Positions 37,012-46,800 of a stretch of DNA of 64,000 nucleotides are shown piece after piece (the stretch's first letter is position 1; every line of letters starts with the position of its first letter). Under the pieces are notes generated by a model. The model was not told the origin of the DNA. It was given only the letters and a program-made list of their open reading frames with translations, and ran no database searches. This stretch comes from a bacterium (lineage in GTDB: Bacteria > Chloroflexota > Anaerolineae > Caldilineales > Caldilineaceae): NCBI GenBank assembly GCA_016124945.1, contig WGMT01000029.1:19383-83382 (forward strand). Reading direction: 5' to 3'. The translations under genes were made by a program, and so were the position numbers.

Positions 37012-37539
37012 TCATCCTCCTTGCAGGCGTGCCGGTTTGCGCCATCCCCAGCCCAGTTTGTAGAGTTCGCGGTCGATCCACTGCTCGTAGCTGCTGAAGG
37101 CCCACGCTTCAGGACGCTCCACATGTCCATGCAGCACAGGATCGTAGTGGATCATGTCCAACGCGGCGGCGAAGGCGTCCACATCCGCCAACCGTTCCAC
37201 TTTGCGCCGATGCACCCACACTTCCAGCGCCTCGGGGATCCCCATCAACTGCGCGTAATCGCGTTGATAACGGTGGAGGAAGGTTTCCACAACAGACGCC
37301 ATGCCCTTCCCCGGCGCAGCTTGGAGCAACAAGTGCACGTGATCAGGCAGGATCACATACGCCGTCAACTCGAACCGCTTCTCCCGCTGCAACTTCGCCA
37401 ACACCGACAGCACCAAGTGCGCCGTCGCCCGCTGCTTCAGGATCGCCTCCCCGTTCGCCGTCCAGCACGTCACCAGCGTCAACCCGTCTGCGAAGAAGGG
37501 GACGTAGGCGGCGGTAGCGGGGTCGGGGATGGGGTTCAT
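37012..37539 (-). CDS. REP-associated tyrosine transposase (IS200-like, Y1/HUH family)
   Basis: 175 residues from the ATG at 37539. The HUH motif is in YVILPDHVHLLLQA, followed by the helix expected to carry the nucleophilic Tyr (VVETFLHRYQRDYAQLMG) and the C-terminal block HYDPVLHGHVERPEAWAFSS, YEQW, which is characteristic of the single-copy TnpA-REP (RAYT) group. These enzymes nick single-stranded DNA at REP-like palindromes and are domesticated rather than self-transposing. Directly upstream lies a tandem of CGTAGTTCGTAGTG units (37547-37583). The stop is 1 bp from the GNAT start, so the two genes are cotranscribed. Confidence 0.88.
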   Translation of the reverse strand: MNPIPDPATAAYVPFFADGLTLVTCWTANGEAILKQRATAHLVLSVLAKLQREKRFELTAYVILPDHVHLLLQAAPGKGMASVVETFLHRYQRDYAQLMGIPEALEVWVHRRKVERLADVDAFAAALDMIHYDPVLHGHVERPEAWAFSSYEQWIDRELYKLGWGWRKPARLQGG

Positions 37540-37546
37540 GATGCCT

Positions 37547-37583
37547 CGTAGTTCGTAGTGCGTAGTTCGTAGTGCGTAGCTCG
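37547..37583. repeat. CGTAGT-type tandem repeat upstream of the RAYT gene
   Basis: About three and a half units of CGTAGTTCGTAGTG. A short complementary copy (ACTACGCACTT) lies at 37627-37637. The same units occur in the convergent-gene repeat at 21980-22161. Confidence 0.75.
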
Positions 37584-37663
37584 TTGACGGATCTGGTTTC
37601 CAATGGAGGCTCATCTCTGCAACGGACTACGCACTTCTCTGCGCGATCCCTTGCCAAATACGC

Positions 37664-38398
37664 TCAACCAATCTCCACATAGATCCGCTTATTGATCGCG
37701 CCCTTGCTCTTGTAATCCACCACCTGCATCCGCCCCACTTCGCTGGTGTTGCGCACGTGGGTGCCACCGTCGGCCTGCAGATCGAGACCTTCGAGTTCGA
37801 TGGTGCGGATTTCGGTGATGCCCAGTGGCAGCAGGTTGATCTTGGTGCGGATCAGATCGGGGATCTGAAAGGCGTCCTCGCGCGGCAGGATCTGGGCCTT
37901 CACCGGGTGGGCGGCCCTGATCTCGGCGTTGCAACGTTCCTCGATTTCGCCCACCAGTTCCTTGCTCATGGACGCAAACTCGAAGTCCATGCGCCCCGCG
38001 CCAGGATCCATGTTGCCTCCCGTAACCTGTGCGCCGTAGTCGCGCCAGACCACGCCGCACAGGACATGCATCGCCGTGTGCGTGCGCATGAGCAAATGCC
38101 GCCGATCCCAGTCCAACGTCCCCTGCACGGATTGGCCGGTGGTAATCGACGACAGTCCACCATCAGTGTTTTCCAGCGTATGCCAGACCAGTTCGCCCTC
38201 TTTCTTGACTTGGGCCACGCGCAGGCGTTGACCATCCACCGTCAACCAGCCCTCGTCGTTGGGCTGCCCCCCGCCGCCAGGATAGAAGGCGGTGCGATCC
38301 AGCGCCACGCGTGTCTTGCCGTCGGCTTCGTCCACCGCGGTGACGGTGGCGTCGAAGTCTCGCGTGTACGCGTCGTTGTAATAGAGCAATTCTGTCAT
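37664..38398 (-). CDS. Alanyl-tRNA editing protein (AlaX-like)
   Basis: 244 residues. AlaX proteins hydrolyse mischarged Ser- or Gly-tRNA(Ala). The zinc site of the editing domain is visible as HTAMHVL (HxxxH) and GGTHVRNTSEVG. The Cys that precedes GGTH in many AlaX proteins is Asp here (QADGGTHV), a substitution seen in one AlaX subgroup. FYPGGGGQPNDEG is the usual N-terminal glycine-rich motif. The ATG at 38398 follows an AAAGAGAG site and lies 13 bp after the argS stop, so both genes form an operon behind the T-box leader. Confidence 0.88.
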   Translation of the reverse strand: MTELLYYNDAYTRDFDATVTAVDEADGKTRVALDRTAFYPGGGGQPNDEGWLTVDGQRLRVAQVKKEGELVWHTLENTDGGLSSITTGQSVQGTLDWDRRHLLMRTHTAMHVLCGVVWRDYGAQVTGGNMDPGAGRMDFEFASMSKELVGEIEERCNAEIRAAHPVKAQILPREDAFQIPDLIRTKINLLPLGITEIRTIELEGLDLQADGGTHVRNTSEVGRMQVVDYKSKGAINKRIYVEIG

Positions 38399-38411
38399 GG
38401 TGGCTCTCTTT

Positions 38412-40181
38412 CTACATACGTTCTGGAATTTCAATTCCCAGTAGATCTAGCGTTTGCTCGAAAACGTCCCCAGTTAACTTGACCAGAGCGAGCCAGGACG
38501 CCTGCTGGGCGGAGTCAGCTTCACGCAGAATATGATGCCGCTCATAAAAGCGGTTGAACGCTACGGCCAGTGTGTAGACGTAATCACAGAGATGGTTTGG
38601 GGCCCGTTCTGTGTAGGTGGACGCCAACCTGTCTTGCAATTCATCGATCTTCAGCATGAGCGCCTGTTCGATCTCGCTGGCAGATGGTCGAAATTCACCC
38701 GGGTGCAGATTCTGCTCCTGGGCCTTGCGCAGAATCGATTTACAACGTACAGCCGTGAAGAGCAGGTACGGTCCCGTTTTACCTTCGAATGTAGAGAAGC
38801 GATCCAGGTCAAAGACGTAGTTCTTCGTACGGTGATTCATCAGATCCCCATATTTCAACATCGCTACCCCCACCATACGCGCAACTTCAACCTTTTCCTC
38901 TGTTGGGTAATCGACTGCGATCTTCGCCTCGTGCATCCTCTCCAGCGCCTTCTGGGTGACCATCTCGATCAGGTCCTTCAGTTTCATCACCCCGCCGACA
39001 CGGGTCTTAAATGGCTTCCCGTCGGCGCCATTCATTGTGCCGAAGCCAGCGTGTTCCAGCCTCACCGACGTCGGTGCAACGCCTGTTCGATAGGCTGCGC
39101 GAAAGACCTGACGAAAGTGATCGCTCTGTCGGTTATCGACGACATAGAGGATCTGCTGCGCTTGCAGATCCTGTACACGCTGGTCGATGGTGGCCAGATC
39201 CGTCGTGCCATAGAGAACGGCTCCATCTGATTTGACCAGCATCAACGGCGGCAGATTGTCTTCATCCTCTGCACCTGAGACATCCACAACAGTGGCACCC
39301 TGGCTTTCGTAGGCGTGCCCCTGGGCTAGAAGTCGCTCGATCAACCCCGGAATTCGATCCTGTGTGTCGCTCTCGCCTAGCCAGAGGTCAAACTGGATGT
39401 TCAACCTGTCGTAGTCCGATTTCAGATCGGCTACAGAAACGTCTACAAAATGCCGCCAAAGTGCCTGGTAGCCGGGCCGTCCCTGTTGAAGTTCATAGGT
39501 TGCCTGGCGGGCGGCCTCCATCGCCTCCGGAGCGTTCTGCGCACGCTGGCTTGCCTGCGGATACATCTCTTCCAGATCGGCAATGGTGACCGGAGAGCTA
39601 TCAGGATAGGGTCCTGTATAGTCACCGTCAAAATGGGGTAGATCGGGCTGGCGTCGCTCCATCTCGCTGATCAACATGCCCATTTGCAGGCCCCAATCCC
39701 CCAGGTGGACATCCCCGATGACATGGTGGCCAAGAAAGCGGGCGACACGCTTCAGGCTTTCGCCGATAATGGCGGCGCGCAGATGACCAACGTGCAGCGG
39801 CTTGGCCACATTAGGACCGCCGTAGTCTACGATGATCTTGATGGGGAGGGATGTCGCTGTGCAGCCCAACCGCTCACTGATGGCCATCTCTTGAATGTGT
39901 GAGGCAAGGTAGTCGGGTGTCAAGGACAGGTTGATGAACCCAGGGCCAGCTACGGTCACCGTCTGGAACAGAGGCATGGGTGCCAGTACATCGGCGATCT
40001 CCTGGGCGATCTGTCGCGGTGAACGGTCTGATTGTTTGGCCGCAGGCAACGCGCCATTGCATTGAAATTGGCCCAAGTCTGGACGCCCCGACACGAGTAC
40101 TTCTCCAAATTGCCGATTGAACGCGTGCGATGCAAAGACATCGCCTACCAGTCTGGTCAGTTGTTGTGTCAAAGATTCCAC
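38412..40181 (-). CDS. argS: Arginyl-tRNA synthetase
   Basis: 589 residues from the GTG at 40179-40181, preceded by GAGG at ~6 bp. The HIGH-type signature GGPNVAKPLHVGHLR is diagnostic of class I ArgRS. DYTGPYPD, YVVDNRQSDHFRQVFRAAYR, GFGTMNGADGKPFKTRVGGV and the C-terminal DALR anticodon-binding domain complete it. As in most ArgRS there is no KMSK sequence. The coding sequence is somewhat less GC-rich than its neighbours, so acquisition by transfer is possible. Expression should be controlled by the upstream T-box. Confidence 0.95.
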   Translation of the reverse strand: MESLTQQLTRLVGDVFASHAFNRQFGEVLVSGRPDLGQFQCNGALPAAKQSDRSPRQIAQEIADVLAPMPLFQTVTVAGPGFINLSLTPDYLASHIQEMAISERLGCTATSLPIKIIVDYGGPNVAKPLHVGHLRAAIIGESLKRVARFLGHHVIGDVHLGDWGLQMGMLISEMERRQPDLPHFDGDYTGPYPDSSPVTIADLEEMYPQASQRAQNAPEAMEAARQATYELQQGRPGYQALWRHFVDVSVADLKSDYDRLNIQFDLWLGESDTQDRIPGLIERLLAQGHAYESQGATVVDVSGAEDEDNLPPLMLVKSDGAVLYGTTDLATIDQRVQDLQAQQILYVVDNRQSDHFRQVFRAAYRTGVAPTSVRLEHAGFGTMNGADGKPFKTRVGGVMKLKDLIEMVTQKALERMHEAKIAVDYPTEEKVEVARMVGVAMLKYGDLMNHRTKNYVFDLDRFSTFEGKTGPYLLFTAVRCKSILRKAQEQNLHPGEFRPSASEIEQALMLKIDELQDRLASTYTERAPNHLCDYVYTLAVAFNRFYERHHILREADSAQQASWLALVKLTGDVFEQTLDLLGIEIPERM

Positions 40182-40225
40182 ACGATGCCTCGGTAATTCT
40201 GTAGTTGAGTATGTCGTAGGCAAAC

Positions 40226-40575
40226 AAAAAACCCGCCCCCAAAACGGGGACGGGCTCGAAAGTCCGCGGTACCACCCCGGTTCCCGACCAGAAGTCAGGC
40301 ACCTTAGTGCGATGCTGCCAAACGAGCAAACAATCAAGAGCAACGAGCCAGACTTAACCTACTCATTACTCCTTACTCATTTTCCGCAAAATCGCCGTGA
40401 GGGTAACGGTTCACGACACCGGCGGCGTCTACTCGGCAATCTTGCCTTTCGGGCCGCTGCTCAGGAGGGATTTTCGACGGCGAAGGGTCGATCCGGCTCT
40501 CACCATCCCGGATTCGCTGAACGACGTTTCGTCCGCTACTCGTCTCCGTCAACGCAACTGCGATAACGATGTTTG
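40226..40575 (-). promoter_or_regulatory. T-box leader of the argS-alaX operon
   Basis: On the minus strand the leader shows GACGGAGACGAGTAGCGG (5' side of stem I with the AGTA loop-E element), an AGCGA bulge and the GGGATGGTGAGAGCC distal loop, CGAAAATCCCTCCTGAGC (specifier side), GAGTAGACGCCGCCGG, the T-box sequence GGGTGGTACCGCGG at 40264-40278, and a terminator hairpin (CCCGTCCCC / GGGGGCGGG then TTTTTTG) at 40226-40254. Uncharged tRNA pairing to UGGU should stabilise the antiterminator. Aligned with the glyQS leader (CGAAAGGCAUUCUUGAGC), the specifier codon position reads AUC (Ile), not Arg. Confidence 0.9.
40350..40383. repeat. Dispersed repeat inserted in the T-box leader
   Basis: CTTAACCTACTCATTACTCC-type units followed by TTACTCATTTT. 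The first ~19 bases equal the repeat at 10917-10939. It lies between the stem I/II region and the T-box/terminator part of the leader. Confidence 0.8.
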
Positions 40576-40614
40576 TTGAGTTTAGCAGTGCGCCGCGGGG
40601 TTGTCAACAGAAAT

Positions 40615-40707
40615 AGAACGCGGATCGAGCGGATTTGGCGGATTCAAACGGATTTTCTTTTGTTTCTATCCGCCCAGATCCGCTCAATCCGCTCAATCAG
40701 CGTTCTA
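40615..40707. repeat. Imperfect inverted repeat upstream of the amylopullulanase gene
   Basis: AGAACGCGGATCGAGCGGAT (from 40615) pairs imperfectly with GATCCGCTCAATCCGCTCAA and CAGCGTTCT (to 40707). The units belong to the GGATTGAGCGGAT type of short tandem repeats. Located between the divergent argS leader and the GH13 gene. Confidence 0.65.
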
Positions 40708-40806
40708 TCATGATCCAGATTCAGTTGACGACACCCCCGCTTCTGCGCTAACGTACTTACAGCAACCTCACGAACCTCAATATTTGTTCAATTTTGGAGG
40801 CCAACC

Positions 40807-43800
40807 ATGCCCCATCAACTTTCAGGACCTGCCGCGCTTCCCCTGCGTGCCCGGGTCACCGCCCTGTTCAGGCTTGTCCTGGCGCTTGCGCTCTTTGCGG
40901 GGATGCTGCCACAGCCCATCGTTCAGGCCGCACCGCCCCAACAGGCTGACGCCGACACTGCTGTGATCCACTACCACCGCCCCAATGGCGACTACGAAGG
41001 CTGGGGCTTGCACGTCTGGGAAGACACCACCGAATCGGTCACCTGGGCCGATCCGCTGCCCCCCACCGGCGAGGACGATTTCGGCATCTACTGGGAGGTG
41101 GGCGTCCTTGAGGACGGCGAAACCCTCGGCTTCATCGTCCACAAAGGCGACGAAAAGGACCCCGGCCCCGATCAGTTCCTCGACCTGACCACAGGCCGTG
41201 AAGCCTGGATCCTCTCTGGAGACACCAACGTGTACACCGAAGCACCTGATCCCAATGCCATCGTCGTCGGCAACATCGGCCAGCAGGCCGCGCATTGGGT
41301 GGACAGTCAGACGATCCTGTGGGATGTCGCTGATCTGCCCGCCGACGCCGTCTTCACGCTCCATTACAACGCCAACGCGGGGATGACGCTAGGGCAGGCG
41401 GGCGTTAGCGGCGAAGGCATCCGCGATCTCGTCCTCACCCGCGCCGAGGACGGACCTAGCGCCGCCATTGTGGAACGATTCCCCCACCTGGCCGGTTACG
41501 CCGCCTTCACCCTGCCCGAAGACGCACCCAATCCCGCCGTCCTCGTGCGCAGTCAGTTGGCTGTCACCGCGCTGAGCGAAGACGGTGATCTGCTCGACGC
41601 CACCGGCCTGCAAATCGCAGGCGTGCTCGATGAACTCTTCTACTTCGACGGCGAACTCGGCGTGATCTGGGACGGCGACACGCCCACGCTCAAGCTGTGG
41701 GCGCCCACCGCCAAGAACGTGCGCCTCTTCCTCTACGAAGATCCCGCCGCGGACGAACCCACCGAGATCGTCAACATGCGCCGCGGCCGCGGAGACGAAC
41801 TCTCCGTCTGGGCGGTGGAAGGCACGCCAGAGTGGGACAGCCTGTACTACCGCTACGAGGTACGCGTCTTCGTGCCCAGCACAGGCGCGATTGAGACCAA
41901 CCTCGTCACCGATCCCTACAGCTTCAGCCTCTCGGCCAACAGCGCCATGAGCCAGATTGTCGATCTCAACGATCCGACGCTCATGCCCGAAGGCTGGGCC
42001 ACGCTCGAAAAACCGCCGCTCGACGCCTTCACCGACATTACGCTCTACGAGCTGCACATCCGCGATTTCAGCGTCTACGACGAGAGCGTCCCCGCGGAGC
42101 AGCGTGGCACCTATCTCGCCTTCACCCAAGCGGACGGCAACGGTGTCGCCCATCTGCGCGCCCTGGCCGACGCCGGTCTCACGCACCTCCACCTGCTGCC
42201 TAGCTTCGACATCGCTACCATCGACGAAGACAAAGCCAACTGGGTGGAACTCGATCCCGCCGAACTGGCCGCCCTGCCCCCCGATTCTGAGGAGCAGCAA
42301 GCGCTGATCAACCCCATCCGCGACCAGGACGGCTTCAACTGGGGCTACGATCCCTTCCACTACACCGTGCCCGAAGGCAGCTACAGCACCGATCCCCAGG
42401 GCACATCGCGTATTCTCGAATATCGCCGGATGGTGCAGGCGCTTAACCAGATGGGGCTGCGGGTCGTTTCCGACGTGGTCTACAATCACACCAACGCCAG
42501 TGGACAGGCCGAGAAATCCGTCCTCGATAAGATTGTGCCCGGCTACTACCACCGACTCAACCGCAACGGTATGGTGGAAACCAGCACCTGCTGCCCCAAT
42601 ACCGCCACCGAGCACGCCATGATGCGCAAGCTCATGCTCGATTCGCTGGTCACCTGGGCCACGCAGTACAAGATCGACGGCTTCCGCTTCGATCTCATGG
42701 GCCACCACATGCTTGAAGACATGGTTGCCGTGCGCGCCACCCTCGACGGCCTCACCGAAGACGAAGACGGCGTCGACGGCTCGAAGATCTACGTCTACGG
42801 CGAAGGCTGGGACTTCGGCGAAGTGGCCGGGAACGCCCGCGGCGTCAACGCCACCCAGATCAACGCCGCGGGGACAGGCATCGGCACCTTCAACGACCGA
42901 CTGCGCGATGCCGTGCGCGGTGTCGGTCCTTTTGACCGCGGCGAAGACATGCGCAAGCAGGGTTTCGTCTCCGGTCTGGTTCTGGCTCCAAATGAAATCA
43001 AGGGCGAAGCCACTGACGCCGATCTGCGCCGCCTCCTCCACGAGACAGACTGGATCCGCGTCGGCATGGCGGGCAACCTGCGCGACTACGTCCTCGTTGA
43101 TAGCCGCGGCGCCGCGGTGACGGGCGCGCAGATCGACTACAACGGCGCGCCCGCCGGTTACACCCTCGATCCGCAAGAATCGATTAACTACGCCTCGGCC
43201 CACGACAACCAGACACTCTTTGACGCCCTCACCTACGGCGCGCCGCAGGACATGCCCATGGCCGAGCGGGTGAAGATGCAGCAACTTGCACTTTCAGTGG
43301 TGGGATTGGGGCAGGGTGTGCCTTTCTTCCACGCCGGTAGCGAGTTGCTGCGATCCAAGAGCTTCGACCGCAACAGCTACAACTCCGGCGACTGGTTCAA
43401 CGCCATCGACTGGACCTACAACGACAACAACTTCGGCCACGGCCTGCCCATGGCAGACTACAACGAAGCCGACTGGCTGATCATGCAGCCCTTCCTGGCC
43501 GACCCTTCGCTTAAACCGTCTCAGGGTGACATCCTGACCACAGCCAACTACTTCCGCACCCTGCTCGAAATCCGCCGTAGCAGCCCACTCTTCCGACTGA
43601 AGACGGCGGCACAGGTACAGGACATGGTGCGTTTCCACAACCCTGGCCCCGACCAGATCCCCGGCCTGATTGTGCAGAGCATCGCCGACCTGGGCAACGA
43701 GGACATCGACCCCGACCGTGAGGCGCTCTTCGTCCTCATCAACGCCCGTCCCGACGACGTCGAGTTCAGTCTGGATTGGCTTGTCGGCGAGGATCTGATG

Positions 43801-46800
43801 CTCCACCCGCTGCTGGCGCTCCAATCCAGCGACCTGGGCCGCTCATCGTTCAACCCCGAAACCGGCACATTCACCGTCCCTGGCCGCACGGCCGCCGTCT
43901 TCGAAACGAGCGAAGTGACCGAAAACTTCGTCGACGGCCTGGCCGCGCTGGACGCCCAGATCGCCGATCTGCTGGCCAACCCGCCCACCCTGCCCGAGGA
44001 CACAGTCGAAGCACCCGCCGCCGACCGCCCCGCGCCGGAAAGCGTCAGCTTCCCCGGCACGATTGGATCGCTCCTCGGCGGCGCGGACTGGGCCCCTGAT
44101 GACGCAGCCGTGCAAGCCACCGACGAGGACGGCGACAGCGTGTGGACGCTCACCGCCACCCTCCCCGCCGGCAGCTACGAGTTCAAAGCCGCCGTCAACG
44201 GCACCTGGGACGAGAACTACGGTCTCGGCGGCGCACCCGGCGGCGACAACATCCCGCTGGCATTGGCGGCGGAGACAGAAATCACCTTCGCCTATGATCG
44301 GGCTACCAACGCCGTCTACGTCACCGACAGCGACGGCACCGTCCTCGCCGGTGAAGCGGGCGCAGCTCAGCCCGAAGAACCGACCGAACCTGCCGAAACC
44401 AACATTGACAGTGTCGGCTTCCCCGGCAACTATGCACCCCAGATTGGCGGCGCGGAGTGGGAACCCGCCGATCGTGCGGTGCAGGCTATGGACGAAGACG
44501 GCGACGGCGTGTGGACGCTCACCGTACAGCTTCCTGGCGGCGACTACGAGTTCAAAGCCGCCATCAACGGCACATGGGACGTCAACTACGGTGTCGACGG
44601 CGAAGCGGGCGGGGCCAATGTGCCCCTCAGCGTGCCCGAGGACGGCGGCACCGTCACCTTCTCGTTCGACGCCACCACCAACGAAATCTCGGTTGAAATC
44701 GGCGAACCGGAAGCAGTGGAAGAGGCGCCCGCCGTCCGCGGTGACGGGCAGATCGCCCGTAGCGCCCTTCGCCACGACAGCCGCAGCGACGCCTACCGCG
44801 TCCCCTTCGGCGCGGTGCCGGAGACCACCGACGTCGTCCTCCGCTTCCGCACCGCCGCCGAAGACGTGGAAGCCGTGCGCCTCATCCTCCAAAACGAGAG
44901 CAGCGGCGCACGGTCTACGATTGCGCTGGAACAGGTTGCCGTCACCCCATCCGAAGGAGGAAGCGGCTACGCCTGGTGGCAAACCAACATCAACGTCGGC
45001 GCAGCGCCTACCATCCACACCTACGCCTTCGAAATCGTAGACGGTGACAGCGTCCTCTACTACACAGACAGTGCCGTTGACGGCGGCCTGGGCAACGTCA
45101 ACAGTTCGCCACCTGTCGCAGGGGGAGGTAGAGGCGGGTTCTGGGACATCTACACCTACGTCGCCGGCTTCGAGTCGCCCGATTGGGCCAAGAACGCCGT
45201 GATCTACCAGATCTTCCCCGACCGTTTCCGCAACGGCAACCCAGACAACGACCAAACGGCGGACGACTGGTTCTATCCCGAAGAGCGCGGCCACGTCTTC
45301 CCCATCAAGCCGTGGAACACCCTCGTCCCTGATCCGCAGCCCAACGATCCCGGCGCCAACCCCGACTGGTACGCCACCTGGAACAGCACCTTCTACGGCG
45401 GAGACCTCCAGGGCGTTATTGAAAAGCTCGACTACCTGCAAGAATTGGGCGTCACCGCCATTTACTTCAATCCCATCTTCGAGTCGCCGTCGAACCACCG
45501 CTACGATGGCCGAACCTTTGATGAAGTCGACGATAACCTGGGCGTCCTCGGTGACCCAGACGCGTCGCTGGCCGTGCTCGAAGAACTCGGCCGCGCCGCC
45601 GAGGACCGCGGCATGCACCTGATCCTCGATGGCGTGCCCAATCACCTCTCCAGCGACGCCTACATCTTCGACCGCTACGGTCGTCACGACACCGAAGGGG
45701 GCTGCGAAGCCGTTGACAGCCCCTACCGCGACTGGTTCTTCTTCAGCGACGCAACGGTTGGCAGCGGCGAATGTGCCGGCGGCGCAACCTACGAAAAGTG
45801 GGCGGGCGTTCACACCCTACCCCAACTCGACAACACCAACCCCGACGTCGTGGACAACTGGCTGGGCGAAGACGGCGTCGCCGTGCGCTGGCTGCGCGTC
45901 CCCGGCGTGGACGGCTGGCGCATCGATGTGGTGCCCGACGTGGTCAACCTTAACCCGCGCTTCTTCGAGCAGTTCCGCAACGTGGTCAAGGCTGAACACC
46001 CAGACGCCATGCTCTACTCCGAAACCTGGTTCGAGCCGGATGTGCGCGCCCGTGTCCTCGGCGACGAGTTCGACAGCACCATGAACTACCGCTTCCGCAA
46101 TGCCGTCCTCGGCTTCCTGCGCGACAGCGACTGGCAGGACGGTGACGGCACCATCCCCGCGCTGGATGCCGCCCAGTTCGACGACGCCCTGCGCGCCCTG
46201 CAAGAGGACTATCCCCCGGCGGCGTGGCAGAGCGCCATGAATCTGCTCAGCTCCCACGACGTCAATCGAGCGTTACGCGTCCTCGATCACGATGGCACAC
46301 CCCCCTCCGGCTCCCCCCGCGACGAGGGGAGTGATGAGGCTTTTGAAGATGGACGAAACCGGCTCCGTTTAGCAGCCGTCCTGCAATTCACTTTGCCGGG
46401 TGCGCCCACCATCTACTACGGGGACGAGGTAGGTCTCGTCGGCTTCGGCAGTGACGTGCCGCGCGATGATCCATACAATCGCCAGCCCTACCCCTGGCCC
46501 GACGAGGATGGCTACGACGATCTACCGTCCTGGCGGCAGCAGCAGACCGACCTGCTGGCACACCATCAGTTCCTCGGCCAACTGCGCGGCGAATACAGCT
46601 TCCTGCGCACCGGCGCGTGGACAACATTCAGCGCGGCAGATGGTCTCTACGTCTACAGCCGCAAGGACGAGAGCGGCGCGGCCGTCATCGCCGTCAACCG
46701 CGGCGACACACCCGCCACCGTCGATCTCAACCTCACCGGCTTCGTCCCCCTCGACGCCGAAATGGTCGACGCCGTCACCCGCGACGTGGTGAAAACACCC

